The notes: generated from the letters alone by a model not told the origin. Shown: positions 18,467-27,382, counted from the first letter of the stretch. The stretch is DNA of 64,000 nt from CAKZNE01 sp963976435 (GCA_963976435.1 CAXBKQ010000007.1:1-64000); one strand, 5' to 3'. Numbers and translations are program-made.

Positions 18467-18757
18467 ATGTCGAACATACATTTGCAAATCAACAATTTAG
18501 AGCGATTAGCAGAACGTTTAGTTCATTCACATGAGGGCTTGCAAGGTGAAAATTTTGAACTTAAGCAGAAAGTTGAAGAACTTGAAGGTAAACTAAGAGA
18601 AAAAAATTCAGAACTTGCGCTGCTTGAAGCTGAGCTAAAAAATGCCCAAGTTGCAAAAGGAATAGTACAAGGAGGCCAGGAGGTAAACTTGGCCAAGGCA
18701 AAAATTAGCTCACTAGTGCGGGAGATTGACCGTTGTATTGCGTTGTTGAACGAGTAA
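18467..18757 (+). CDS. Coiled-coil protein upstream of zapA
   Basis: 96 residues, nearly all heptad-like: INNLERLAERLVHSHEGLQ then LKQKVEELEGKLREKNSEL. It ends in AKISSLVREIDRCIALLNE. No catalytic motif. The gene is a constant partner of zapA in Bacteroidota, which points to a cell-division or scaffold role, but that is inference from position. It lies 12 bases before zapA and is preceded by the best -33/-7 promoter in the window. Confidence 0.85.
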   Translation: MSNIHLQINNLERLAERLVHSHEGLQGENFELKQKVEELEGKLREKNSELALLEAELKNAQVAKGIVQGGQEVNLAKAKISSLVREIDRCIALLNE

Positions 18758-18769
18758 TCCTAATAAAAT

Positions 18770-19060
18770 TTGTCGGATTATTTAAAAATAAAAGTTTCTA
18801 TTGCAGACCGTGTTTATCCACTCACCATAAAACGGGAGGAGGAGGAACAAATTCGTTCTGCAGCAAAAACAATAGAAGGCATCCTCAAAAAATATGGTGA
18901 GGGCTATGCCGTTAGAGATAAGCAGGATTTATTGGCCATGTGTGCCCTACAATTAGCATCTCGATTAGAAAAAAATTCTGGGCTTGAACTGGTAGATGGT
19001 GAAAAAATTAGTCAAAGACTTTCAGCCATGGAAAAGGTTCTTGCAAACGCAATAAAATAG
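18770..19060 (+). CDS. zapA: Cell division protein ZapA
   Basis: 96 residues. KIKVSIADRVYPLTIKREEE followed by IRSAAKTIEGILKKYGEGY and a C-terminal coiled coil define ZapA, which bundles FtsZ protofilaments. The start is TTG at 18770: it is the first codon after in-frame stops, and the next in-frame Met (MCALQL) would remove the conserved N-terminal beta strands. A TTG start may lower expression relative to the upstream partner. The gene is followed by the 6S RNA. Confidence 0.92.
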   Translation: MSDYLKIKVSIADRVYPLTIKREEEEQIRSAAKTIEGILKKYGEGYAVRDKQDLLAMCALQLASRLEKNSGLELVDGEKISQRLSAMEKVLANAIK

Positions 19061-19081
19061 TTAGGTTCTTTACAATTTTTT

Positions 19082-19250
19082 TTCCCGCATCTGTTCAACC
19101 ATTTGCTAAACTCAACGCTAATAATTATGGGAGTTTAGCTCGAACTTTCTCGATCAAGCCCTCTTCGAAGGGAAGGTCAAAATTGTTCGGTAAGCTCCGA
19201 TCTTGTCTGACTGGAGTTTAGACAATACTTGAGTAGGTGCGGGTTTTTGT
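19082..19250 (+). ncRNA. ssrS: 6S RNA (6S-Flavo type)
   Basis: Between zapA and rny lies a long self-complementary element. CCCGCATCTGTTCAA (19084-19098) pairs with TTGAGTAGGTGCGGG (19229-19243) over 15 bp allowing G-U, followed by TTTTT. Inside are GCTAAACTC/GAGTTTAGC and TAAGCTCC/GGAGTTTA hairpins, and a CCCT-CTTCGA-AGGG terminal hairpin. A long rod of about 160 nt with an interrupted middle, placed beside zapA, is the expected form of 6S RNA, which binds the housekeeping RNA polymerase holoenzyme. I recall a Flavobacteria form described as 6S-Flavo. No ORF of note crosses it. Confidence 0.85.
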
Positions 19251-19282
19251 TTTTAGTAAAATATTTAAAGAGTAGAAAGAAA

Positions 19283-20815
19283 ATGGAATCAATAGCAATT
19301 GGAATTATAGCCTTTTTGGCAGGGGGTGGATTAATATTTATCCTTTCTAAATCCATGGAGAAAAAGAAGGGCTCCAAAATTATTATCGAGGCCACTAAGG
19401 AGGCTGATAATATTAAAAAGGATAAAATTCTTCAGGCCAAAGAAAAGTTCCTTGAATTAAAAACCGAACATGAGAAGGTAATTAACAGGAGGGAGAATAA
19501 ACTCAATGAAAGATTCAATTCTGTAAAAGACAAAGAACAAAAGGTAAACAAAGCTTTTCAGGAAAATAATCACAAATCAAAGGAGCTTGATAAACTTCAG
19601 CAAAGCCTAAATAAGAGGATAGAATTAACTAGGATACGTGAAGAGGAACTGGATAAAGCTCATAAAAAACAAGTTGAACAACTAGAAGTAATTTCTGGGC
19701 TTACACCTGATGAAGCTAAGGAACAATTATTAGTTGCACTGAAGGATGAAGCTAGAACGGATGCTGCAGCTTTTATACAAACCACCATGGAAGAGGCTAA
19801 GCTTTCCGCAAATAATGAAGCCAAAAAGGTGGTTATTCAAACTATCCAAAGGGTGGCAACTGAGCAGGCTGTAGAGAATAGTGTTTCGGTATTTAACATT
19901 GAAAATGACGATGTAAAAGGAAGGATAATTGGTAGAGAAGGAAGAAATATCAGAGCTTTAGAATCTGCCACCGGTGTTGAAATCATTGTAGATGATACCC
20001 CTGAAGCTATAATCCTTTCCTGCTTTGATCCTGTAAGACGAGAAATTGCCAGACTTTCACTTCATAAATTGGTGACTGATGGTAGAATTCACCCAGCACG
20101 TGTAGAAGAGGTTGTGGCTAAAACAAGCAAGCAAATCAATGAAGAAATCTTTGAAGTTGGTAAAAGAACAACGATTGATTTAGGAATCCATGGACTTCAT
20201 CCAGAATTGGTGAAGATAATCGGTAGAATGAAATACCGTTCCTCTTATGGACAAAACCTTTTACAGCATTCTAGGGAAGTAGCCAACCTTTGCGGAATAA
20301 TGGCTGCTGAGCTTGGTTTAAATCCGAAAATTGCCAAACGCGCTGGTTTACTGCATGATATTGGGAAAGTACCAAGTGAAGAAAGTGAGTTACCACATGC
20401 TATTTTAGGAATGAAATGGGCAGAAAAATATGGTGAAAAGCCTGATGTGTGTAATGCTATCGGTGCCCACCATGATGAAATTGAAATGACAAACCTTATT
20501 TCACCAATTGTTCAGGTTTGCGATGGAATTTCTGGAGCTCGCCCAGGAGCAAGAAGGCAAATTGCCGAATCCTATATTCAGAGGCTTAAGGATTTAGAAA
20601 ATCTGGCAATGTCTCAAAAGGGTGTAACAAAGGCCTATGCCGTACAAGCAGGAAGGGAACTAAGAATCATGGTTGATTGCGATCAGGTAAATGATGCTGA
20701 TGCAGCAAGAATATCCTTCGATATTAGCCAAAAAATTCAAAATGAAATGACCTATCCTGGTCAGGTGAAAATTACGGTAATTAGAGAAACACGTGCTGTT
20801 AATGTAGCTCGATAA
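19283..20815 (+). CDS. rny: Ribonuclease Y
   Basis: 510 residues from MESIAIGIIAFLAGG; a TTG frame extends upstream into the 6S RNA but the N-terminal membrane helix defines this ATG. After the helix come a long charged coiled coil (about residues 30-190), a KH domain with GRIIGREGRNIRALESATG and an HD domain with LLHDIGKVPSE and IGAHHDEIE. Membrane-bound endoribonuclease that starts mRNA decay. The 3' end overlaps the convergent phosphorylase gene by 17 bases. Confidence 0.97.
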   Translation: MESIAIGIIAFLAGGGLIFILSKSMEKKKGSKIIIEATKEADNIKKDKILQAKEKFLELKTEHEKVINRRENKLNERFNSVKDKEQKVNKAFQENNHKSKELDKLQQSLNKRIELTRIREEELDKAHKKQVEQLEVISGLTPDEAKEQLLVALKDEARTDAAAFIQTTMEEAKLSANNEAKKVVIQTIQRVATEQAVENSVSVFNIENDDVKGRIIGREGRNIRALESATGVEIIVDDTPEAIILSCFDPVRREIARLSLHKLVTDGRIHPARVEEVVAKTSKQINEEIFEVGKRTTIDLGIHGLHPELVKIIGRMKYRSSYGQNLLQHSREVANLCGIMAAELGLNPKIAKRAGLLHDIGKVPSEESELPHAILGMKWAEKYGEKPDVCNAIGAHHDEIEMTNLISPIVQVCDGISGARPGARRQIAESYIQRLKDLENLAMSQKGVTKAYAVQAGRELRIMVDCDQVNDADAARISFDISQKIQNEMTYPGQVKITVIRETRAVNVAR

Positions 20816-21659
20816 TTTTTTCCAAGGCCTGTTTTATCATCCTTTCAACAACCTTGGAAGGATGCGAGGAAAAGTCTCCACTAATACGGTTTGCCAAAAT
20901 TGCTGAAATAGAAATGGCTTTATGCCCAAAAAGCTCGGAAAGCCCATAAATCCCAGCCGTCTCCATTTCCAAATTTGTAATAGGAAGTCCATTAATACTC
21001 ATTTGCCCCAAGGTGTTTACAAAGTTTTTCACTTTGGTCTCAGCATTAACAGATCTGCCCTGCGGAGCATAAAAACCAGGGGCTGTAATAGTAACTCCCC
21101 TATGATCATAAACTTCCTTAAAATGACTTAAAAGCTTGGGATCGCCTTTCACAAAATAAGGTCTGGGAAGTTGCCCTAATTCTGGTTTTTGTTCTAATAG
21201 TACATCAAACTCCACTTCTGATAAATTATTATCGTAAAAATGGAGAAGGCCATCGAAGCCCAATGCAGCTTCAGATGCAAGAATGCTATCAATTTCAATA
21301 TCATTTCTTACCGTGCCGCTGGTACCTAATCGAATAAAATTAAGGGCTCTATGTTCTAATGTTTCTCCTGTTTTTAAGTCTTTATTGAAAAGGCAATGAA
21401 TCTCGTTAAAAACAATATCAATATTATCAGTTCCAATACCAGTGCTAATTACAGATAATCTTTCACCAGCAAGTGTTCCTGTATGTGTTACAAATTCTCT
21501 ATTATGCCTTTCTAACTCAATGCTGTCAAAGTATTTGGAAACCTCCGCTACCCTATCTTGGTCGCCAACGGTAATAATGGTTTGGGCCAATTCACCTGGG
21601 TGCAGGGCTAGGTGATATATACTTCCATCAGGGTTGGTTATTAACTCCGAATTTTTCAT
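20799..21659 (-). CDS. Nucleoside phosphorylase (uridine phosphorylase-like)
   Basis: 286 residues of the PNP/UDP phosphorylase fold. HLALHPGELAQTIITVGDQD near the N-terminus binds phosphate, VISTGIGTDN is typical of the family, and NLEMETAGIYGLSELFGHKA holds the Met-Glu ribose-binding pair. Phosphorolysis of nucleosides to base and ribose-1-phosphate is well supported; uridine preference is only a guess. A TAGTTTTG -7 box lies 14 bases before the ATG. Convergent with rny, overlapping by 17 bases. Confidence 0.88.
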   Translation of the reverse strand: MKNSELITNPDGSIYHLALHPGELAQTIITVGDQDRVAEVSKYFDSIELERHNREFVTHTGTLAGERLSVISTGIGTDNIDIVFNEIHCLFNKDLKTGETLEHRALNFIRLGTSGTVRNDIEIDSILASEAALGFDGLLHFYDNNLSEVEFDVLLEQKPELGQLPRPYFVKGDPKLLSHFKEVYDHRGVTITAPGFYAPQGRSVNAETKVKNFVNTLGQMSINGLPITNLEMETAGIYGLSELFGHKAISISAILANRISGDFSSHPSKVVERMIKQALEKIIELH

Positions 21660-21672
21660 TTCAAAATTTTCT

Positions 21673-21680
21673 CAAAACTA
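21673..21680 (-). promoter_or_regulatory. -7 element for the nucleoside phosphorylase gene
   Basis: Minus-strand TAGTTTTG matches TAnnTTTG; the ATG at 21659 is about 14 bases away, giving a short leader. Confidence 0.5.
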
Positions 21681-21772
21681 GCCTAATTTATAAAAGCAAA
21701 TTTCTTTTTTTAAACTAGTATAAATTAAAAGTGGAAAACAAATTCCACAAACTATTTATTGGCTTAAAGTAT

Positions 21773-21780
21773 TACTTTTG
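21773..21780 (+). promoter_or_regulatory. -7 element for the universal stress protein gene
   Basis: TACTTTTG matches TAnnTTTG, about 18 bases before the ATG. No clear -33 box. Confidence 0.5.
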
Positions 21781-21798
21781 TAACCAAAATAAATAAAC

Positions 21799-22680
21799 AT
21801 GTCTATCGAATCTCCAAAAATTCTCGTTCCTGTAGGGTTTTCAGAACAATCCATATTGGCCCTAAGGCAAGCAGTAGTTTTTGCTAAGGCTATGAAAGCT
21901 AGTATTACTCTTCTAACTGTAATGGAAGGAAATGGCTTCCTCAAAAAATTATTTAATACAGACCAATCTGGTGATGACTTAAAACCGATGGTAAAGGCCA
22001 AGTTACAAGAACTTGCCAATGAACATATTGTAGCAGCAGGCATTGATTTCCAAGTTATGGTTTCCCAAGGTCTGGTATATGAAGAAGTTGCCAAAGTTTC
22101 TGAAATTATTGATGCCGACTTAGTAATAATGGGAACTAATGGAAAGCCTCAAAACTTTAGAAAAAGATTTATTGGGAGTAATGCTTATAGGGTGGTTACT
22201 TTGGTTCAACCACCAGTTATTACGGTTAAAGGAGTTCGAAATATCGAAGGAATAAAAACCATTATTTTCCCATTGGTATTGGATAGAAGATCAAAAGAAA
22301 AAGTGGGCCCTGCACTAAAATATGCCCGATTATTTGGAGCAGATATTAAGGTGGTTTCCATATTGGAATCTGAGGAAAAGGCCCCTGTATTAAAAGCCCA
22401 TATGAAACAAGTTTCTAAATTCATTAATGAACATGGGATTACCTGCACTGCGGAATTGGTTGAGCCAGCAGAAAAAAGTGGTGTAGTACGTAATTTCTTA
22501 GAATACGCTTACAATAATAATGGCGACCTTTTGATTATTACTGAAGAGGCTGGAGAAAGAGATATTACAGATTACCTATTAGGAAATGATGTACAAGCTA
22601 TGGTTTATCATTCTGAAATTCCAGTAATGTGCATTACTCCTTCCAAAGTAAAATGGGAAGCTATGTGGGAGAGTTTTTAA
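21799..22680 (+). CDS. Tandem universal stress protein (UspA) domains
   Basis: 293 residues in two Usp-fold halves. The first starts KILVPVGFSEQSILALRQAV and ends VIMGTNGKPQNFRKRFIGSN, holding the G-x2-G-x9-G type ATP-binding loop. The second begins near KTIIFPLVLDRRSKEKVGPA and its binding loop is degenerate. Cytosolic stress protein, exact role unknown. Monocistronic: its own promoter and a terminator flank it. Confidence 0.92.
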   Translation: MSIESPKILVPVGFSEQSILALRQAVVFAKAMKASITLLTVMEGNGFLKKLFNTDQSGDDLKPMVKAKLQELANEHIVAAGIDFQVMVSQGLVYEEVAKVSEIIDADLVIMGTNGKPQNFRKRFIGSNAYRVVTLVQPPVITVKGVRNIEGIKTIIFPLVLDRRSKEKVGPALKYARLFGADIKVVSILESEEKAPVLKAHMKQVSKFINEHGITCTAELVEPAEKSGVVRNFLEYAYNNNGDLLIITEEAGERDITDYLLGNDVQAMVYHSEIPVMCITPSKVKWEAMWESF

Positions 22681-22700
22681 TTAAACCAAATTATTATTTC

Positions 22701-22735
22701 AAAGCCAAGTGAATGATTTTGCTTGGCTTTTTTTA
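22701..22735 (+). terminator. Terminator after the universal stress protein gene
   Basis: AAAGCCAAG pairs with CTTGGCTTT around a 12-base loop, followed by TTTT. It runs into the stop codon of the convergent M14 gene. Confidence 0.85.
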
Positions 22736-24451
22736 TTTCCAAATTTTGGCAATGGGATATCTTAAATGCTCCTTTTCGTAGGCTGCTGAATTCTTATAAA
22801 TAAAGTATAATTGCGCCCAAGCATTTTTTGATTCCTCAGGATTTTCTTCCTTCCACTGCTTCAATTTCGTTTTTAATGCTGGATTGTTTTTTAGCAAATC
22901 CTCGGCAGTTTCTTCAAAGACATATGGAGAAAAGCCCTCCTTTTGTTGGAAAATTTCGTCGAAAAAATTCCATCTTAAATATGAATCTACAGCTTCTGCT
23001 TCCAAAACTGACACTAAGAACCTTCTATTGGCCTGCTCTGTAGAAATCAAATAATCTCCAGCTAAAAAATTCCTATTCTCTATTTTTTTATTGGTGGATA
23101 GGGAGCTAAGCGGAAAGTGCCCTTCATAAGGTCGCTTGGCAAAATCAAATTCAAGGATATAGGTATTCTCCACCTTCATAATGCTGTCCTTATTCAATGG
23201 GGTCATTTTAATATGATTCGCTTTTAGCCTTTCCACAACTTCTTTCCAGGCAGCTGGAACAATATAGTAGCTCGGAATTTTTCCACTTGTTACAGGTTTA
23301 TAAGTGTCATAATAATTTATAGTATAGGTTTGAGCTTGATCTCGGTAGTATTTCAGTCTATTTAAACCGGAAACATGACTAGCTATAAATTCATATTTAT
23401 AGCCTTTAAATTCAATTTTTTTAGATTTTTCAGAATCTAGTTTCCAATCTAAATCCCATTTTTGAATATGATGGTCTAAACTATCAGCTTTAGCTTTTAC
23501 CTCTTGCAATAACATGAAGTTTTTCTCGGCATAATCTCCTATCTGTATAAGAAATTCAAGAGTAGATTCTACCCTATTTTCATAAGGTTTTAGCATATGG
23601 GTTTCGGTGATAAAACCCAAAGTATTAAAGAGGGCCGTATAACCACTGGCATATCGAGGTGTTTCTAGAAATGCCGAATATCCCTTATCGGGAGTATTAT
23701 TCCCATAAACATTTACATAGGGTATCATTTCCCATTTAGAATTTTCCATTCTACGGTATAATTCTGGTTCCATTTTATTATTGAGAAAATCCCCTAGTAT
23801 GGGATTTAATTTATCCTTTTGAGTAGAAATTAGACTTAGAGTATATTGGTAATCTGCACCATTGGAGGTATGGGTATCCACAAAAATATGGGGCTTTAAT
23901 TTGTGGAAAATCTTATAAAAACTAAAAGTATTTAAAGCATCAGCTTTAATAAAATCTCTGTTCAAATCTAGATTACGTGCATTTCCTCTAAAGCCATGTT
24001 CTTCTGGTCCATCTTGATTTGCTCGACTGCAACAATTTCGGTTTAAGACTCCTCCAATATTATAGGCTGGAATTATGGCAATCAACAAATTTTTAGGTGG
24101 GCCATTTTTTAAAATTTCACGGGCATATTGTATAGAGGCATCAATACCACAAGACTCTCCAGCATGGATTCCATTATTTATCAACAGAACAGTTTTGTGA
24201 TTTAGAATACCTCCCAGTTCTTCAAAACTCTTAGGCTCTTCACTGGATATGATAAACAACTTTAATTTTCTTCCGCTATCGGTACTTCCTATATCCATCA
24301 ACTTTGCTGTTGGATATTGGGCATCCAAATCCATATAGCTTTGAATAATTTCTTGATATTCCAAGGTTTTATTTTCCTTGTATTTAAGGCTTATTTGGGA
24401 ATAGCTTATCAAACAAAACTGAAAGGCGAGGAAACTAAATAGAAATCTCAT
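22733..24451 (-). CDS. Secreted M14-family zinc carboxypeptidase
   Basis: 572 residues. The signal peptide is MRFLFSFLAFQFCLISYSQ. The zinc site HxxE is in NNGIHAGESCG (His96, Glu99) with the third ligand His194 in VDTHTSNG. Glu283 in FITETHML is the likely catalytic base, and ARNLDLNRDF supplies substrate-binding Arg. The M14 domain spans about residues 25-310; the C-terminal 250 residues are family-specific. Likely a periplasmic or secreted carboxypeptidase for peptide scavenging. Monocistronic. Confidence 0.9.
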   Translation of the reverse strand: MRFLFSFLAFQFCLISYSQISLKYKENKTLEYQEIIQSYMDLDAQYPTAKLMDIGSTDSGRKLKLFIISSEEPKSFEELGGILNHKTVLLINNGIHAGESCGIDASIQYAREILKNGPPKNLLIAIIPAYNIGGVLNRNCCSRANQDGPEEHGFRGNARNLDLNRDFIKADALNTFSFYKIFHKLKPHIFVDTHTSNGADYQYTLSLISTQKDKLNPILGDFLNNKMEPELYRRMENSKWEMIPYVNVYGNNTPDKGYSAFLETPRYASGYTALFNTLGFITETHMLKPYENRVESTLEFLIQIGDYAEKNFMLLQEVKAKADSLDHHIQKWDLDWKLDSEKSKKIEFKGYKYEFIASHVSGLNRLKYYRDQAQTYTINYYDTYKPVTSGKIPSYYIVPAAWKEVVERLKANHIKMTPLNKDSIMKVENTYILEFDFAKRPYEGHFPLSSLSTNKKIENRNFLAGDYLISTEQANRRFLVSVLEAEAVDSYLRWNFFDEIFQQKEGFSPYVFEETAEDLLKNNPALKTKLKQWKEENPEESKNAWAQLYFIYKNSAAYEKEHLRYPIAKIWK

Positions 24452-24517
24452 GGTTAATTGTTTTGAATCTGTTAAAATAGGAATTGAAAACTAGCCACGG
24501 AAAATAAATCGAAGATT

Positions 24518-24525
24518 TACCTTTG
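24518..24525 (+). promoter_or_regulatory. -7 element for the DUF2452 gene
   Basis: TACCTTTG matches TAnnTTTG and ends only 4 bases before the ATG at 24530, so transcription would start at or beside the start codon (leaderless). Confidence 0.55.
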
Positions 24526-24529
24526 TAGA

Positions 24530-24973
24530 ATGGAGAAAAAGAAAAGCACATTTGTGAACCCAATTGACCCTGATAAAATTACAGAAAATCCAGGCAGCCT
24601 TCCCTATGCCCATACTGTAGGTGGTGCAGTTATAAAGCCCAATAAATCTGGCCTTATCCGAAGTAAATCCTTAACGGCCATGGACCAGCAAACGGATATG
24701 CAATTATCACAAATCAAAGAACAGATTGATTTATTAGCCAAGCAGGCCAAAATTATTCAGGATAGAAAATTAATTTCAGAAAAAATTTATTCGGCACATA
24801 TTGGTTTTAAACCAGAGATAAATCACATTTACCACGTTTATGAAAGGGAGGATGGACAAACCGTATTATCCATGATAGGCCCAGATGAATGGGCTTCTAA
24901 GCCAAAGTATAAAAGCTACCTCAAAACGGTAAGGCTTTTAGCCGATTTAACATGGGCAATTGAAGAAAACTAA
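24530..24973 (+). CDS. DUF2452 protein
   Basis: 147 residues, soluble. FVNPIDPDKITENPGSLPYA and VGGAVIKPNKSGLIRSKSL near the N-terminus, then HIYHVYEREDGQTVLSMIGP, are DUF2452 hallmarks. The family has no known function. The -7 box sits so close that the mRNA may lack a leader. The stop overlaps the convergent response-regulator stop by four bases. Confidence 0.9.
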   Translation: MEKKKSTFVNPIDPDKITENPGSLPYAHTVGGAVIKPNKSGLIRSKSLTAMDQQTDMQLSQIKEQIDLLAKQAKIIQDRKLISEKIYSAHIGFKPEINHIYHVYEREDGQTVLSMIGPDEWASKPKYKSYLKTVRLLADLTWAIEEN

Positions 24974-25668
24974 AGATTGTCTACCAGCCTAAAACCTTCG
25001 CTATGAACATTAATAATAGCTACCGCAGAATCTTCCTTTAAATGCTTCCTTATTTTTGCCACATAAACATCCATGCTTCTCCCGGTAAAATAATTATCGT
25101 CTTTCCAAATCTTTTTTAAGGCTTCAGATCTACTCACCAGGCTATTTTTGTTTTGTGCCAGAAGCTTCAGTAAGGCTCCTTCTTTTGGACTGAGTTTAAA
25201 CTCTTTATCCTCCAATTTCAAAATTCTCATTTCACTATCATATTGGTATTTTCCAATAGCCAATATTTTTTCTTCTGGAGTTTCCTGGTTTTGATTGGTC
25301 CGATTTAATATTGCCTTTAATTTATACAGTAGAACTTCACTGTCAAATGGTTTTGTCAAATAATCATCCGCACCAACTTGATAGCCACGAAGGACATCCT
25401 CCTTCAGGGATTTTGCAGTTAAAAAAATTAGGGGCATTTCATTGTCAAGCTCCCGAATTTCTGAGCCTAATGTAAATCCATCTTTATGGGGCATCATAAC
25501 ATCCAAAATACATATTTCTGGGTCATTGTTTCGGTAGGCTTGTAATCCTTCTACACCGTCTTTTGCTAATATTACTTCAAAATCATGAAGCTCTAAATAG
25601 TCTCTCAATACTGCTCCAAAATTTGGATCGTCTTCTACTAGTAAAATCTGTTGTTTGTTTTCTATCAT
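24970..25668 (-). CDS. OmpR-family response regulator
   Basis: 232 residues. The receiver domain (1-120) has the acidic pair EDD, phospho-acceptor Asp56 in CILDVMMP and the Lys in YLTKPF. The DNA-binding winged helix (about 135-230) contains FKLSPKEGALLKLLAQN and SMDVYVAKIRKHLKED. Such regulators bind direct repeats spaced 11 bases apart; exactly that pattern lies upstream of the kinase gene. The ATG overlaps the kinase stop (ATGA), so kinase and regulator are co-translated. Confidence 0.95.
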   Translation of the reverse strand: MIENKQQILLVEDDPNFGAVLRDYLELHDFEVILAKDGVEGLQAYRNNDPEICILDVMMPHKDGFTLGSEIRELDNEMPLIFLTAKSLKEDVLRGYQVGADDYLTKPFDSEVLLYKLKAILNRTNQNQETPEEKILAIGKYQYDSEMRILKLEDKEFKLSPKEGALLKLLAQNKNSLVSRSEALKKIWKDDNYFTGRSMDVYVAKIRKHLKEDSAVAIINVHSEGFRLVDNL

Positions 25669-27200
25669 GATTCTGGATTTAATGGTAAATAGATATAAAA
25701 CCTACTTCCTTTATTTTTTTCACTTTCTACTTCAATTTTTCCGCCATGAGCCTCAATAATACCCCTTACATAACTCAGTCCTAAGCCATGGCCTTTAATA
25801 TTATGAATATTTCCGCTGGTCACTCTAAAAAAGCGGTCGAATATTTTCTTTTGTTCCTCTTTAGTCATTCCTATTCCTTTATCAGAAATGATTAGGATAA
25901 AATCATTTTGAGTGATTTCACTTAGGATTTTTATTTCTGGGGCTCCAATAGAATACTTCATTGAGTTGTCCAGAATATTAATTATAGTATTTGCCAAATG
26001 GTTTTTGTCAACCATGAGTTCCAATCCTTTGGTATCGAAAGATTTTTCAAGGCTTCCTCCTCTAGCTTCCAATTGTAATTTGATATGATTTGCGCAATCT
26101 TCAAGAATTTCGGAAATAGGAACTTTTTCATAATTTAAATCCAATTCTTTTTTATCCATAAGTGCCATTCTCAACACACTTTCTACCTGCATATTCATTC
26201 GGTGATTTTCCTGTTTAATAAGATTGCTATAATGCCTTATTTTTTCTGGGTTGTTGATGACCTTTTCATTTCCCATCGCATCAATTGCCAAATTGATGGT
26301 GGCAATTGGAGTTTTAAATTCATGGGTCATATTATTGATGAAATCGGTTTTGATATCACTAATCCTTTTTTGCCTCATAGAATAGGATAGAGTTTTGGAA
26401 AAGGTGAATATCATGGCAATGGTAAAAAGTAGGCTATTCATTAATGTAAACCACATTGTTCCTAAAAGGTAATTTGCCTTTCTAGGAAAGCTCACCATCA
26501 ACAAACGGTTTCCAAAAAAATCTCCAGGAAACAAAGAAGCCTTATGCTGATCTTTTTCCGGACTCCATTCATCACTTTTTATCGCCAGCTCATTATTTTC
26601 CATTACTGCATATTCAAAGGGTATAGAGATTCCCTTTGTCTCCAATTCGAATTGAATTAAGGAGTCTAGGTCTTTTTTCATCAAGCGGTGTTCTATTCTA
26701 CCACTTTTACGAGCTTCGTGGCGCATAAGTTTTTCATAAACCTTAGAAAGGTTTACCATCCGGTTTTCCACCTTTTCCACCATTAGTGGTATTTCATCCT
26801 TAAGGTCAATTTCAGCTTTAACCCTTAATCCATTGCTATCCATTTTAAACAAAAAGGAAGTGTCGCGATTAATTTTCATGGAAAACAGCAGACCTTGCTC
26901 AGCAGCTTGGATTTTTTCTGCAGAGTCAAAACTTTCATAAGAATTTAAAATATTGTTTGAATTAAAGAAGGGCTCAAGGTTAGGACTGTCATTAAGAAAA
27001 TTAACAGCTTCAATAGCTTCTAAACGCTTTGATACTCCAGAAAGAGCCTCCCCAACTTCTTGATCAAACTTCTCCTCCTTTATACTATATGCGTTAAAAA
27101 CCCAATAAGCTTGAATAGCCGTAATTCCAGTAAGGGAAAGGGTCATCAATATAATTAGCCACCTAATTCCCTTTTTAGTCTTAATGGTTTTCATTCTCAT
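25665..27200 (-). CDS. Sensor histidine kinase
   Basis: 511 residues. Membrane helix 1 (RWLIILMTLSLTGITAIQAY), an extracytoplasmic sensor region of about 200 residues, helix 2 (MNSLLFTIAMIFTF), then the dimerisation domain with phospho-acceptor His293 in NMTHEFKTP, the N-box INILDNSMKYS, G1 DKGIGM and G2 GHGLGLSYVRGIIEAHGG. The sensor region has no recognised fold, so the stimulus is unknown. First gene of an operon with the response regulator. The -7 box is close to the ATG (Met3 is an alternative start). Confidence 0.95.
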   Translation of the reverse strand: MRMKTIKTKKGIRWLIILMTLSLTGITAIQAYWVFNAYSIKEEKFDQEVGEALSGVSKRLEAIEAVNFLNDSPNLEPFFNSNNILNSYESFDSAEKIQAAEQGLLFSMKINRDTSFLFKMDSNGLRVKAEIDLKDEIPLMVEKVENRMVNLSKVYEKLMRHEARKSGRIEHRLMKKDLDSLIQFELETKGISIPFEYAVMENNELAIKSDEWSPEKDQHKASLFPGDFFGNRLLMVSFPRKANYLLGTMWFTLMNSLLFTIAMIFTFSKTLSYSMRQKRISDIKTDFINNMTHEFKTPIATINLAIDAMGNEKVINNPEKIRHYSNLIKQENHRMNMQVESVLRMALMDKKELDLNYEKVPISEILEDCANHIKLQLEARGGSLEKSFDTKGLELMVDKNHLANTIINILDNSMKYSIGAPEIKILSEITQNDFILIISDKGIGMTKEEQKKIFDRFFRVTSGNIHNIKGHGLGLSYVRGIIEAHGGKIEVESEKNKGSRFYIYLPLNPES

Positions 27201-27207
27201 AGCAACG

Positions 27208-27236
27208 CAAATTTAATCGGGCAAACATCTTAGCAA
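27208..27236 (-). promoter_or_regulatory. Promoter of the histidine kinase-response regulator operon
   Basis: Minus-strand TAAATTTG (27208-27215) with TTG at 27234-27236, 18 bases apart. The phased TTTAAC repeats begin just upstream, at 27242, an arrangement that suits autoregulation. Confidence 0.6.
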
Positions 27237-27241
27237 TAATA

Positions 27242-27319
27242 TTTAACTGGACTTTAACAACAGGCTATTATTCAAACTGTTTTAACTGGATTTTAACAAG
27301 AGCGAGGCAACCCTTAACA
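27242..27319. promoter_or_regulatory. Phased TTTAAC direct repeats, candidate OmpR-family operator
   Basis: TTTAAC at 27242, 27253, 27281 and 27292 and CTTAAC at 27313. The first four form two pairs with an exact 11-base period (TTTAAC-N5-TTTAAC); the blocks TTTAACTGGACTTTAACAA and TTTAACTGGATTTTAACAA differ at one base. Helical-turn direct repeats are the classic target of OmpR/PhoB regulators. The array lies between the kinase promoter and the promoter of the T9SS mini-protein. The cognate regulator is inferred from proximity. Confidence 0.75.
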
Positions 27320-27340
27320 GAATCCATAGTGTCATATAGG

Positions 27341-27348
27341 TAGATTTG
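27341..27348 (+). promoter_or_regulatory. -7 element for the T9SS mini-protein gene
   Basis: TAGATTTG matches TAnnTTTG, 34 bases before the ATG. The last half-site of the repeat array sits where the -33 region would be. Confidence 0.6.
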
Positions 27349-27382
27349 AGTAACGAAAACTAAAAACTAAATTCTTATTACA

